Shown one piece after another: positions 1-7,340 of a stretch of DNA of 18,119 nt. The position numbers and the translations under genes are program-made. How positions within the stretch are numbered: the first letter of the stretch is position 1; every line of letters starts with the position of its first letter. The notes below the pieces were generated by a model. That model saw only the letters and a list, made by a program, of their open reading frames with translations, ran no database searches and was not told the origin of the DNA. The stretch comes from Deltaproteobacteria bacterium (GTDB lineage: Bacteria; Desulfobacterota; Binatia; UBA9968), in NCBI GenBank assembly GCA_016844625.1, contig JAERMN010000032.1, positions 1 through 18,119 of the forward strand, given 5' to 3'.

Positions 1-99
1 GTCCGGCCTGTAGATTTTGATAGTGACATCGCCACTCGGGAAGAAGCCGCTTACACCTAAACTGAGTTTCTGATTCTGTGTACCGCTGAAGGTGAGATG
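1..99. repeat. 99-bp direct repeat, distal copy
   Basis: Bases 1-99 are identical to 319-417, giving a period of 318 bp (106 codons). On the minus strand the repeat encodes the HLTFSG...SLGVSGF...IYRPD part of the surface protein's tandem domain. The copy reaches the window edge, so the array may continue outside. Confidence 0.95.
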
Positions 100-2977
100 T
101 GCGGTTTGCCCAACTCGATTAATCGTCACTGGGACCGACGCGCCGTTGATGGCGATGGCCCCCGCATCGATCTCCTCCGACAAAACTAAAGTTATCGTGC
201 CGGTGCTGCTGCTAAGAGGGTCAAGAAAAATATTATAGGTTCCGGACTCGGGTAAAGGCGGCATGTTTATACTATAGCCGACTCCTAAGGCTTGAAATTG
301 GGCGAGAACATTGATGCCGTCCGGCCTGTAGATTTTGATAGTGACATCGCCACTCGGGAAGAAGCCGCTTACACCTAAACTGAGTTTCTGATTCTGTGTA
401 CCGCTGAAGGTGAGATGAGGCTTGAAATTGGGCGAGAACATTGGTGCCGTCCGGCCTGTAGATTTTGATAGTGGTCTCGCCGATCGCGAACCCGCTTACA
501 CCCAAACTCACCCTCTGCCCGCTTATGCCATCGAAGATGACTAATCCAAGTTTGTTCGCACTGTTGATCGTTACAGCGAGGCTACTGCCACCGATTGACA
601 TTCGACCTGTGAACTCGACATCTGCCGCCGAGTACGACGGCGGAACTTTGTAAAAGTCTTGCGTGCTGAAAGCCGTTCCCGCAGCCGTAGACACGGATAT
701 CTTCCCCGATCGTGCAGCCACTGGAATCGTTGTGCTAATATTGGTTGAGGTTGCGGTGTTAACTACCGCAAGTGTGGGGTTGAATCGTACTTCGTTATTT
801 GCCGGGGTCGTATCGAAGTTAGCCCCGGTGATCGATAGAGCGGTGCCCGTATTCCCAATCGTGGGCGTGAAGCTCGCAATGGTCGGCGCTCCGGCCGGGG
901 AGCCAGTAACTGTGAAGTTTGTGGCACTCGTCGCCGAACCCGCAGGTGACGTGACCGCGATGGGGCCGGTTGTCGCTCCGGCGGGAACAGTCGTAACAAT
1001 CTGCGTTAGCGTCGACGACACTACCGTGGCGGCAACGCCGTTGAACGTAACCGTATTCTGGCTCGGTGTAGCGCTGTAGCCCGAGCCGTAAATCGTCACT
1101 GAACTGCCAACCGCGCCGCTATTTGGATTGAAGTCGATAATCGAAGTCTGCGAGGAATTGTTGCGCGTGATGCCGAGCAGATTGCCTACGGCGTCGTAGG
1201 AATAGGTCGCCGCTTCACCGACCGGATCGATGACGGACTTCAGGCGCTGAAGTTCGTCGTAAATGTAAACGATACCAGCCGTCGGTGTTGACACCACGAG
1301 GCTAAAATTAGTGGTCGCAGTAGCTCCGGCATTTACAGTGACGCCGGTTTGCGTCTGCGGCGAAAAGCCGCCCGCTGTTCCGCGAATATCGTATGCTCCG
1401 GGAATGAGACCCGTGATGGAATAGTTTCCCGAAGAATTAGTCGACCCCGTTCCCTTTACTACTCCGCTCTGCAAAGCCTCAACTAAAGCGCCTGTAATCG
1501 CGCCGCCGCCCGATGCTTTCGTCACCGTTCCGGCCATACTGCCAGCCGCGACGATATTGAAAGTTGCGCTGGTGGCGCTCGTAAGTCCGGGCGAAGTTGC
1601 GGTCAGCGTGTAGCCATTCGCCGCTTGATTGATATGCAGATCGGCGAATGCACTGACACCGCTGCTCGCGTTCTTTACGGTTGTCCCGCTGAGCGTTCCG
1701 CCGCCCGGATTGGTTCCGATGGCGATTGTAACTGCGGCTGTTGAAGTGGCAATCGTGTTGCCGGCGCTATCCTGAACGGCAACCGTCGGTGGACCTTTGA
1801 TCGCTCCACTGGTTGTCGAATTCACCGGCTGATTGATAAACGCGAGTTTGGTTGGATTACCGGCGTTAACAGTGAATGGCGCACTATCGCCTGGAGAAAC
1901 TGGATCGCCGCTCGTTTGGGTTCCCCTGAGAATGACGCCAAGATCCGCTTTCGAGTAAAGCACTCCGCTAACCGTTACTTGGTTTGTGCCGCCAGGGATC
2001 GTGCCGCTAGTAGTGCCGCTGGCCAAATTACCTCCGCCCGACGCTACAGATAAATTGAAAGCCGTAGGATTGACTACGAGCACGGGCGTGCCGTCGGCTT
2101 TCTGTGACTGCACGACCAGTGAAAAAGTTTGCCCCGCTATCGGATTCACGCCGCTGTTGACTGAAGTAATAGCCAGCTTGGTTGCAGCTACCTTGGCTTT
2201 GTACGTCGCGATGGCCGCAGCCCATGCGCGCGAATTGCCCAGTGTGGCTGTGGCCGCGTAGGCACCTGTCGCCGTGACGATGCGATATTCCGGGTTGATC
2301 GTTATGTTGGTTGCCGCGTTGCCCTGATTGGTGCCGGCCCGACCGATGGTCGTGTAACTGCTGCCGGGCGTGAATGTTTCGTTGGACTTTCCCTCCACCC
2401 CGATAGCGCCGATCAGCAGCTCGACGGCTTGCGCGGTCGTCGGCGTTGAACCTGAAGACGGAGCCATACTACTGCCAATGGCGCCGGCCGTTTGGTCGCG
2501 TGCGGCGGAAACGGCAAGCCCGGAGAACTCATTCGCGCTGACGGCTCGCGCGGCGACGCTTGGATGCGTACAAGTAATCGTGTTCCCGCTCGCCAGCGCA
2601 ATCACATTGTCAGCGGAGAGAATAACCGTTCGAACCCCGGACGTCCCCGATCCATTCACGACGTCGCGATCGACGCCGTAGCTGTTTGAAGCTGTGTCGG
2701 CGCACGATACGGTTCCCGTCGCTGGGTTCATTGCAAAAGACACGATAATGCTATTTCCCGCGGCGACGCCTGCGGCGGGAACCGTGACGGCGATACTTGT
2801 GCCGGTGGTATTGGTCGCGTTAGTCGCGATCGTTTTGACAAAAGCGATCTGAGCCGCAGCCGGTGAAGCGAATAACGCGGTGCACAGCACAAGAATCGTG
2901 GACGCCAGTAAATGATTACGACGCTTCATAGATGATCTCGCTCTCAACATGCTTCGCACAGTTGGGTTAAACATCAC
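1..2977 (-). CDS. Large exported Ig-like/TIG/YD-repeat protein (3' end outside window, frame broken near 418)
   Basis: This is probably a cell-surface or secreted RHS-type repeat protein; its substrate or partner is unknown. Numbering is from GTG 2977. Basic residues and a hydrophobic stretch end in ASPAAA before QIAF, a signal peptide cut near residue 42. A Thr/Ser/Ala-rich beta domain covers about 45-260, two Ig-like modules 266-475, a carboxypeptidase-regulatory-like module 480-562 and a short YD/RHS segment 570-605 (YIYDELQRL, YSYDAVGNL). Two IPT/TIG modules follow at 612-690 and 698-780, then a repeat carrying SLGVSGF and IYRPDG. Near 418 the frame shifts; the old frame stops at 272, but the other frame is open from 417 to base 1 (139 codons) and continues the same repeat. 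Starts at GTG 2977, ATG 2974 and ATG 2929 all remain possible; 2929 gives the most typical signal peptide. Domain order is clear, function is not. Confidence 0.75.
288..547. repeat. Shortened 130-bp tandem unit with diverged partner
   Basis: The segment starting AGGCTTGAAATTGGGCGAG at 288 recurs at 418, 130 bp away. The first 50 or so bases are almost identical (A/G difference in TTGATGCC/TTGGTGCC), then the copies diverge while the encoded protein stays similar. The spacing of 130 equals 318 minus 188, so the unit is a shortened version of the 318-bp repeat. Confidence 0.85.
319..417. repeat. 99-bp direct repeat, proximal copy
   Basis: This copy is identical to 1-99. It sits directly beside the break at 417/418, where the 188 bp expected from the neighbouring full unit (100-287) are missing. 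Because 188 is not a multiple of three, the long reading frame shifts here. Confidence 0.95.
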
Positions 2978-3011
2978 ATGATTCCAACAAAATGACTCAT
3001 CGTAGGTAGCG

Positions 3012-3040
3012 CTTTATCAGTGGCGTAGTTTGGCCGTCAA
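3012..3040 (-). promoter_or_regulatory. Sigma70-type promoter of the surface-protein gene
   Basis: On the minus strand, TTGACG (3035-3040) is followed after exactly 17 bp by ATAAAG (3012-3017), preceded by TG. Transcription would begin near 3004, about 30 nt before the GTG/ATG pair at 2977/2974. The match is by eye. Confidence 0.5.
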
Positions 3041-3079
3041 ATGAATTTTTATTCATGTCTGATATGAGTTTTTATTCAT
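3041..3079. promoter_or_regulatory. Pair of AT-rich dyads abutting the -35 box (possible operator or activator site)
   Basis: The segment 3041-3056 reads ATGAATTTTTATTCAT, a perfect 6-bp inverted repeat around TTTT. The segment 3064-3079 reads ATGAGTTTTTATTCAT, the same with one arm mismatch. The copies are 23 bp apart, about two helical turns, and the first touches the -35 box of the minus-strand promoter. This arrangement suits a dimeric regulator binding twice; no regulator can be named. Confidence 0.45.
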
Positions 3080-3562
3080 GACCCGTTTTCGGCTTGGTTT
3101 TCTACGCGGGTCGGTCGAAGCATTGTCCTTAAGCAGATTTCAACGAAGACAGGCGTGTTTCGGCCTGTCCCGCAGCGACTAGGCGATTAGCCAGGTTTAG
3201 GCTAACTAGGGACGCGCACGACGCTGTGCTCGTCGGATGCGCGTTCGCGGGCAATCGTAGAAGAGAAGCTTGTCTTGGAGAGCAATACTGGCAGGACGCG
3301 CAGTGTTTACACCGACCGTCAACGTTGTTTACACCGGGGCAACGCACTGTTCGATTGCAATTGACTATTTTCTTACCCTTATGCTTTTCCTCGCCCAACC
3401 TAAGCTGACAAAAACACTAACTAAAATTCGACCATAGGTAATGTCCGGTCCATTGTTCGCTGCCACGATGCTTCACTGGTATCTAACTTGCTCTACTAAC
3501 TGTGCGTGGCAAAACCACAAACCGATGGGGCTTGGCCTAACAAGAATTACTTAAGGGGGAAT
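3080..3562. other. Gene-poor stretch upstream of the LysR remnant
   Basis: No convincing gene is visible. Short open frames exist on both strands (for example 3129-3398 minus and 3226-3408 plus) but show no recognisable domain or good ribosome binding site. The only structured element is the GTTTACACCG direct repeat at 3305-3336. Confidence 0.5.
3305..3336. repeat. GTTTACACCG direct repeat, 22-bp spacing
   Basis: GTTTACACCG occurs at 3305-3314 and 3327-3336, each preceded by T, with starts 22 bp apart. Spacing of two helical turns would fit a regulator site, but it could also be a remnant of a mobile-element end. No inverted partner is visible nearby. Confidence 0.5.
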
Positions 3563-4198
3563 ATGATGCTAACGCTACGCCAGCTCGAAGTGTTCGGCGC
3601 GGCTGCCAAGCGCCTCAACCTCACTGAGGCCGGGCGCACTTTGAGCGTAACTCAAACCGCCGTGTCTCATGCAATTAAGGAATTGGAAAATCTGCTCGAA
3701 GTAAAACTAATCAAAAAGATGCGGACCGGAATCGAGCTCACGCAAGCCGGCGAAGCATTCCGGACCGACGTTGAAAAGATGTTGTATCAGCGTGACGATC
3801 TGTTACGGATACATTCCAGGAAGAAAATTTAACGATCGACGGAAACCCTCACAATCGGCGCCAGCCACGAACCGTCGAGCCACTTGGTGCCGTCTCTATT
3901 GACGCGCTTTCAGCGCAATTTTCCACTCGTCCATATAGTTCAACGCACCGGCACTAGCGCCGAAATCGAAGAGTTGCTGCTCAGACACTCGGTGGAAATT
4001 TCGTCTCAGATCCATCGAATCGGCCGGGGCTGACGATCGAACCGTTTGCGCCGGGGCGGCTGATATTCGCGGCGGCAAAAAGCCATCGAATCGCCAAGCA
4101 ACAAAGATTACACAATCATCTTTAGCGGCGTGAAGCTGCCAATCGGTAACGGCAAGGACGGCAAAGGCACGACGATCAGGCACGGGGTCACCCATTAG
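3563..4198 (+). pseudogene. LysR-family transcriptional regulator, broken
   Basis: The N-terminus is a clear LysR helix-turn-helix: LTLRQLEVFGAAAKRLNLTE followed by TQTAVSHAIKELEN and GIELTQAGE. A strong ribosome site (AAGGGGGA, 3553-3560) precedes ATG 3563/3566. TAA at 3830 stops the frame after about 89 residues, but the same frame continues directly into the substrate-binding domain (TLTIGASHEPSSHLVPSLL, then FQRNFPLVHIVQRTGTSAE). TGA follows at 4031; the next piece (LTIEPFAPGRLIFAAAKSH) lies in another frame from 4030, and the original frame resumes around 4100 (DYTIIFSGVKLP) until TAG at 4196. Family members have about 300 residues, so the C-terminal third is gone. A free HTH fragment (3563-3832) could still be made, but with little prospect of normal effector control. 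Sequencing errors are a possible alternative for single breaks. Confidence 0.85.
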
Positions 4199-4937
4199 CC
4201 GGCAGGTCAAGTCGGCACAGACATTTCCGTGAAAAGAATTTAGTTCTTTCCCCTTTTTTTCTTCTCGCACATTCCGTGATCTTTCGGTAACGCGCCCCTG
4301 ATTTCTTTTCATGCGGTGTCGGACCGTGGTCCGCACCAGTCACCCATGAGCGCGTCCAACTTAGACAACAGCAGACGACTTAGAGCTCATGCAAACAATC
4401 GAGCATTCGGCGATCCACCGGTAGGATGATCGGCTTGGCATGTCCCGCCGCGCGCTTTGGTGGGTGCGGTATTAGCGGGGGCGCGGCAGGCGCTATATGC
4501 GCGACATGATCGTGGTCAATTGTACGATTTTCCGATTGTTCATTCACGGATACGGCACGACCGATTAATAACGCGCCCTTGTCGCCGTAACACCATCGGT
4601 TCAACCAAGACTCTAAATTGTCCGCGGTCCGAAGCGACAAAGATTGGCGAAATAATTGCCAGGGGATAAGAATTTTCTTCATGACATTGTCTCGCTTGCA
4701 GCTAGGACTATCAATCTCTATGCCGGTAATTTCTCACATAGTGAGTCGACAATCGTTTCGCTAAACTCCCTGAAACGGTGCGCCGGTGTAGGTATTACTT
4801 GTCCCAACCGTCGAGAAAAACCGCCCAGTGGGCAAAATAACCCGCTTGGGCGGGAATGGACAACCAACCGGACAGCAAGCTGGGGTATCAGTACTCGCCG
4901 TTGAAATTAAACCTAAAGTCGTCACCCCCGAATGTGT
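4199..4937. other. Stretch without a supportable gene
   Basis: Open frames exist (for example 4380-4682 minus, starting MKKILIPWQ, and 4656-4904 plus), but none has a family signature or a good ribosome site and they overlap in different frames. I see a GC-rich patch at 4446-4500 and a small CCCGCTTGGGCGGG hairpin near 4840. The area may be decayed coding sequence. Confidence 0.4.
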
Positions 4938-5450
4938 TTATCGTGGTTCGACTGTGCTCACCATCGTTCGACCCAGAGGCTCTCGACGGGCGACCCTGAG
5001 CCGCGTCGAATGGGTCAGTTCCTTGGTCCCCGGTTCGTAACGCACGGTTACTTGGTTCTCGGTCCACGAGATTTGTAAGGAGTGGGGCTCAACCCTGTCG
5101 ACATGCCTTCCCAAGGTGCGCAGCAATTGCGGAAGACGATGGGTGGAACTGGTTTGCGCGGTGAGTCGTCTGCGCCGTTTTCGTCGTCCTTGAGAGTCAA
5201 GCCACGACACATAGCTGGGGACGTAACGAAAGGAACCGTCCGGCTGTGCCAACCCCGCGCCCTTGCGTGTGCTGGTGGCCGGCTCCCAAATTTTTTCCGA
5301 GAGACTTGTTTTTCTGGTTAACTGCGCCGCGTCGGGCAGCTCATCGCTGCGTACCACGTAGTCCCGCCCATCCTTTTCGAGATCGAAAACCTTCACACCG
5401 AAGGATTCCAGCGATTGACCGACGGCTCTGAGCGACTTTGCATGTGCCAT
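4938..5450 (-). CDS. Small protein of an unrecognised family, copy 1 (C-terminus altered by a palindromic repeat)
   Basis: ATG 5450 is preceded by AAAGAGG eight bases upstream and aligns with the start of the copy at 8797, so it is preferred over the longer frame from 5498. The product has about 170 residues and no signal peptide or membrane segment. Shared blocks with copy 2 are SLRAVGQSLESFGVKVFDL (6-24; TLRTIGQELEKRGIDIFEL in copy 2), LPQLLRTLGRHV (106-117; LPEILRALGRHV) and a C-terminal beta-like part ending KELT. From about residue 147 the protein is encoded by an intergenic palindromic repeat and no longer matches copy 2. A basic run GRRKRRRR lies at 88-95. Function is unknown; I do not recognise a named domain. 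The gene may still be expressed with a replaced tail, or be in early decay. Confidence 0.6.
   Translation of the reverse strand: MAHAKSLRAVGQSLESFGVKVFDLEKDGRDYVVRSDELPDAAQLTRKTSLSEKIWEPATSTRKGAGLAQPDGSFRYVPSYVSWLDSQGRRKRRRRLTAQTSSTHRLPQLLRTLGRHVDRVEPHSLQISWTENQVTVRYEPGTKELTHSTRLRVARREPLGRTMVSTVEPR
4945..5013. repeat. REP-like palindromic element
   Basis: The left arm TTCGACTGTGCTCA (4947-4960) pairs with TGAGCCGCGTCGAA (4997-5010), 11 of 14 positions, and further TTCGAC/CTCGAC motifs lie between. Elements of this TTCGAC...GCTCA style are common as dispersed intergenic repeats in environmental bacterial genomes. Here it overlaps the 3' end of the small minus-strand gene and supplies its last codons. 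Confidence 0.65.
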
Positions 5451-5557
5451 CAGCGAGCCTCTTTCGTTATTGGCATCGTCGTCGAGTACCCACTGCACGT
5501 TCGATGTGATCGATTAAGCTCCATTGCCGTATATTTTAGTCGGGTAGCGCCGAGCAA

Positions 5558-5659
5558 TCAAGCAGTCGCAGTGGCGAGCTGGACAGAGCGTTCCAAGTCT
5601 CGCCAGCGCTTGCCGATATTGTCAATCGTAAGCGCGCCTTCGCTATGTCTTGTCGATCT
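5558..5659 (-). other. Short open frame, possible gene remnant behind the crotonase
   Basis: Just past the crotonase stop, another minus frame is open for 33 codons with a protein-like composition (ALTIDNIGKRWRDLERSVQL) ending TATA before a stop at 5558. There is no start codon of its own. It could be the tail of a lost gene or of a frameshifted longer crotonase. Weak evidence. Confidence 0.2.
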
Positions 5660-6461
5660 TCATGGTCTCGGATACTGGCCGCAATTTTTTCTGAACGAAC
5701 TGTTCCAAACCCGGCCGGCCGCCCTGGTCGCGGACGATCCGTTGCGAGATGAAATTAGAAATTGCAAAGCTCGCCTCCGGCGCTGTGCAGGTGCTCAGAT
5801 ACCATGCCTCTTTGACCGCTTTGAGCGCCAACGGGCTCTTTTCGGCCAAGCATCTGGCAAACTCATTAACTTCATTGTCGAGTTCCGCCCGGGCAACGAC
5901 TTTGGAAATCAGACCGATGCGCTCGGCATCCTGCGCCGACATGATCTTTCCCGACAACGCGTAGTAAAGTCCGTGTTTGGCTTGCAGATAATTGGCTAAG
6001 ATCGGCGTCGTTTCGCCGGCGGGAAAATGGCCAAAGTTTACCTCCGGCAAGCCGAACTTGGCGTCATCGGATGCGATGGCAACGTCGCAACCGACGGTAA
6101 CCGTCAAAGCGCCGCCAAGACACCAGCCGGTAATGCGCGCGATAATCGGTTGCGGCAAGGTGCGGAGTAGTTCAGTGCGCCACTTGCGGACCTTCTCGCG
6201 AATGTCGTCCTTCACCCATTCCGGTTGAGACTCCATCTCCAAGCCATACTGCTTCAAATCCTGACCGGCGCAAAAATTATCGCCCGCGCCGGTGAGAATA
6301 ATCACCCGCGTCTCTTTGTCGTAACGAATTTCAGTGAGCAGTTGATACATCTCGCGATGGAGCAGCGGGCTCATGGCGTTGCGTTTTTCCGGACGATTGA
6401 ACATGATCGTCGTGATTCCCGCATCTTTGGACACCAACAAAGTTTGATAATTCTCCGTCAT
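5643..6461 (-). CDS. Enoyl-CoA hydratase/isomerase (crotonase) family protein, hydroxycinnamoyl-CoA hydratase/lyase-like
   Basis: A cytoplasmic crotonase-fold acyl-CoA enzyme of 272 residues, full length. The ATG at 6461 has a strong ribosome site (GAGGAGGAA). NRPEKRNAMSP (22-32) and AGQDLK (65-70) mark the first CoA/oxyanion-hole region, GWCLGGA (112-118) the second, and FGLPEVNFG (136-144) places Glu140 where hydroxycinnamoyl-CoA hydratase/lyase has its catalytic Glu143. The overall pattern (NRPEKRNAMSP, GWC.GG, FGL.E.N.G, LYY..SGK) resembles feruloyl/p-coumaroyl-CoA hydratase-lyases more than beta-oxidation hydratases, so aromatic acyl-CoA side-chain breakdown is a reasonable inference. 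No CoA ligase or vanillin dehydrogenase gene accompanies it. It is divergent from the TctC remnant at 6575, so the intergenic space may once have held promoters for both. Family is certain; substrate is not. Confidence 0.93.
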   Translation of the reverse strand: MTENYQTLLVSKDAGITTIMFNRPEKRNAMSPLLHREMYQLLTEIRYDKETRVIILTGAGDNFCAGQDLKQYGLEMESQPEWVKDDIREKVRKWRTELLRTLPQPIIARITGWCLGGALTVTVGCDVAIASDDAKFGLPEVNFGHFPAGETTPILANYLQAKHGLYYALSGKIMSAQDAERIGLISKVVARAELDNEVNEFARCLAEKSPLALKAVKEAWYLSTCTAPEASFAISNFISQRIVRDQGGRPGLEQFVQKKLRPVSETMKIDKT

Positions 6462-6574
6462 GATTCCTCCTCTTGGCAGCTGTAGTCTAAAAATTAGTAG
6501 TCGATTAATTCATTGACAGCGACAATCGCCGTCGGCTAGGCGCCGAGCACTTTACCCGGACGGGAGGCTTCACC

Positions 6575-7332
6575 GTGAAGATTTTCGCCTTGGCTCATTT
6601 GCTCGCAATGCTCGCAGCGCCGCAACTCAACGCGCAACCCTCTTTCTTCGACGGCAAGACCCTCCGCATCGTTGTCGGACTGCCGGCGGGCGATGCTTAC
6701 GACTTTTATGCGCGCCTACTGGCAACTTACATGGGCAAGTATATACCTGGCAATCCCAATATCATGGTGCAAAACATGCCCGGCGCATCAAGCATGATCG
6801 CGGCGAACTACGTCGACAACGTCGCCAAGCCCGATGGCCTCACTCCGGCTCCACCCTGCCCTCGCTTTATTTCGACCAGCTGCTGGGGCGCAAGGAAGTG
6901 AAGTTCGATGGGCGCAAGTTTACCTGGCTAGGCAGCTTCGAGACATCGAACAACTTGATCTACATGCGTAGCGACACGCCTTGCAAAACAATTCACGACG
7001 TAACCAAGGCGTCGGAGCCGCCCAAGTGCGGTTCCACCGGCACCGGATCGCCGTCTTATTTCATGGTCGAGCTGCTCAATGAAGCGATCGGCGCCAAGTT
7101 CACCGTTGTCACCGGCTATCAGGGCGGTCAGGAAATCGACCTCGCGGTCGAGAGGATGCTCCGCGATGCCTTTGCAAAAACGTTAAAAGATCCCGACCTG
7201 CTCGCCGAAGCAAAAAAGAAACTCTTGGAGATCGATCCGACCGGCGGCCACGAACTTGAGGCTCTGGCGAAGGATGTGCTGTCCGCCGACAAAGACTTAG
7301 TCGACCGACTGCGACAACTGCTCGGCAAGTGA
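6575..7332 (+). pseudogene. Tripartite tricarboxylate transporter (TctC/Bug) substrate-binding protein, degraded
   Basis: Intact members bind a carboxylate or aromatic acid in the periplasm for a TctAB carrier and have about 320-340 residues. GTG 6575 follows GGGAGG at good spacing; a 20-residue signal peptide ends QLNA before QPSFF. The typical start FFDGKTLRIVVGLPAGDAYD and PGNPNIMVQNMPGASS follow. Near 6840 the frame shifts: the first frame runs to a stop at 6901, while GSTLPSLYFDQLLGRKEVKF continues the family sequence in the frame that ends at 7332. After TGYQGGQEIDLAVER (near 7155) the text jumps to MLRDAFAKTLKDPDLL, the C-terminal helix of the family, so roughly 70-90 residues are missing in frame. 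No TctA/TctB genes are nearby. With both defects it is very unlikely to be functional. Confidence 0.88.
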
Positions 7333-7340
7333 TTCATTCG

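Noticed and set aside
663..1079. Plus-strand 138-codon frame and similar plus frames opposite the surface-protein gene
   Set aside because: They are antisense shadows of the Ala/Val/Thr-rich repeat protein; their composition simply mirrors it.
3041..3079. Short repeats considered as a CRISPR-like array
   Set aside because: There are only two 16-bp copies with a 7-bp gap, and they sit at a promoter. Repeats and spacers are far too short for CRISPR.
3129..3398. 89-codon minus frame with several cysteines (CNRTVRCPGVNN, HCASCQYC) that looks zinc-ribbon-like
   Set aside because: The cysteine spacing is not a regular CxxC pair pattern, there is no ribosome site, and the frame spans the GTTTACACCG repeat.
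4380..4682. Minus-strand 100-codon frame starting MKKILIPWQ
   Set aside because: There is no family signature and no good ribosome site. The C-terminal half is Pro/His/Ala-rich, and overlapping frames look equally good, so it is more likely chance or decayed sequence.
4945..5013. Palindromic element considered as an intrinsic terminator
   Set aside because: The arms are long and imperfect with internal repeats, and no T-run follows on either strand; the dispersed-repeat explanation fits better.
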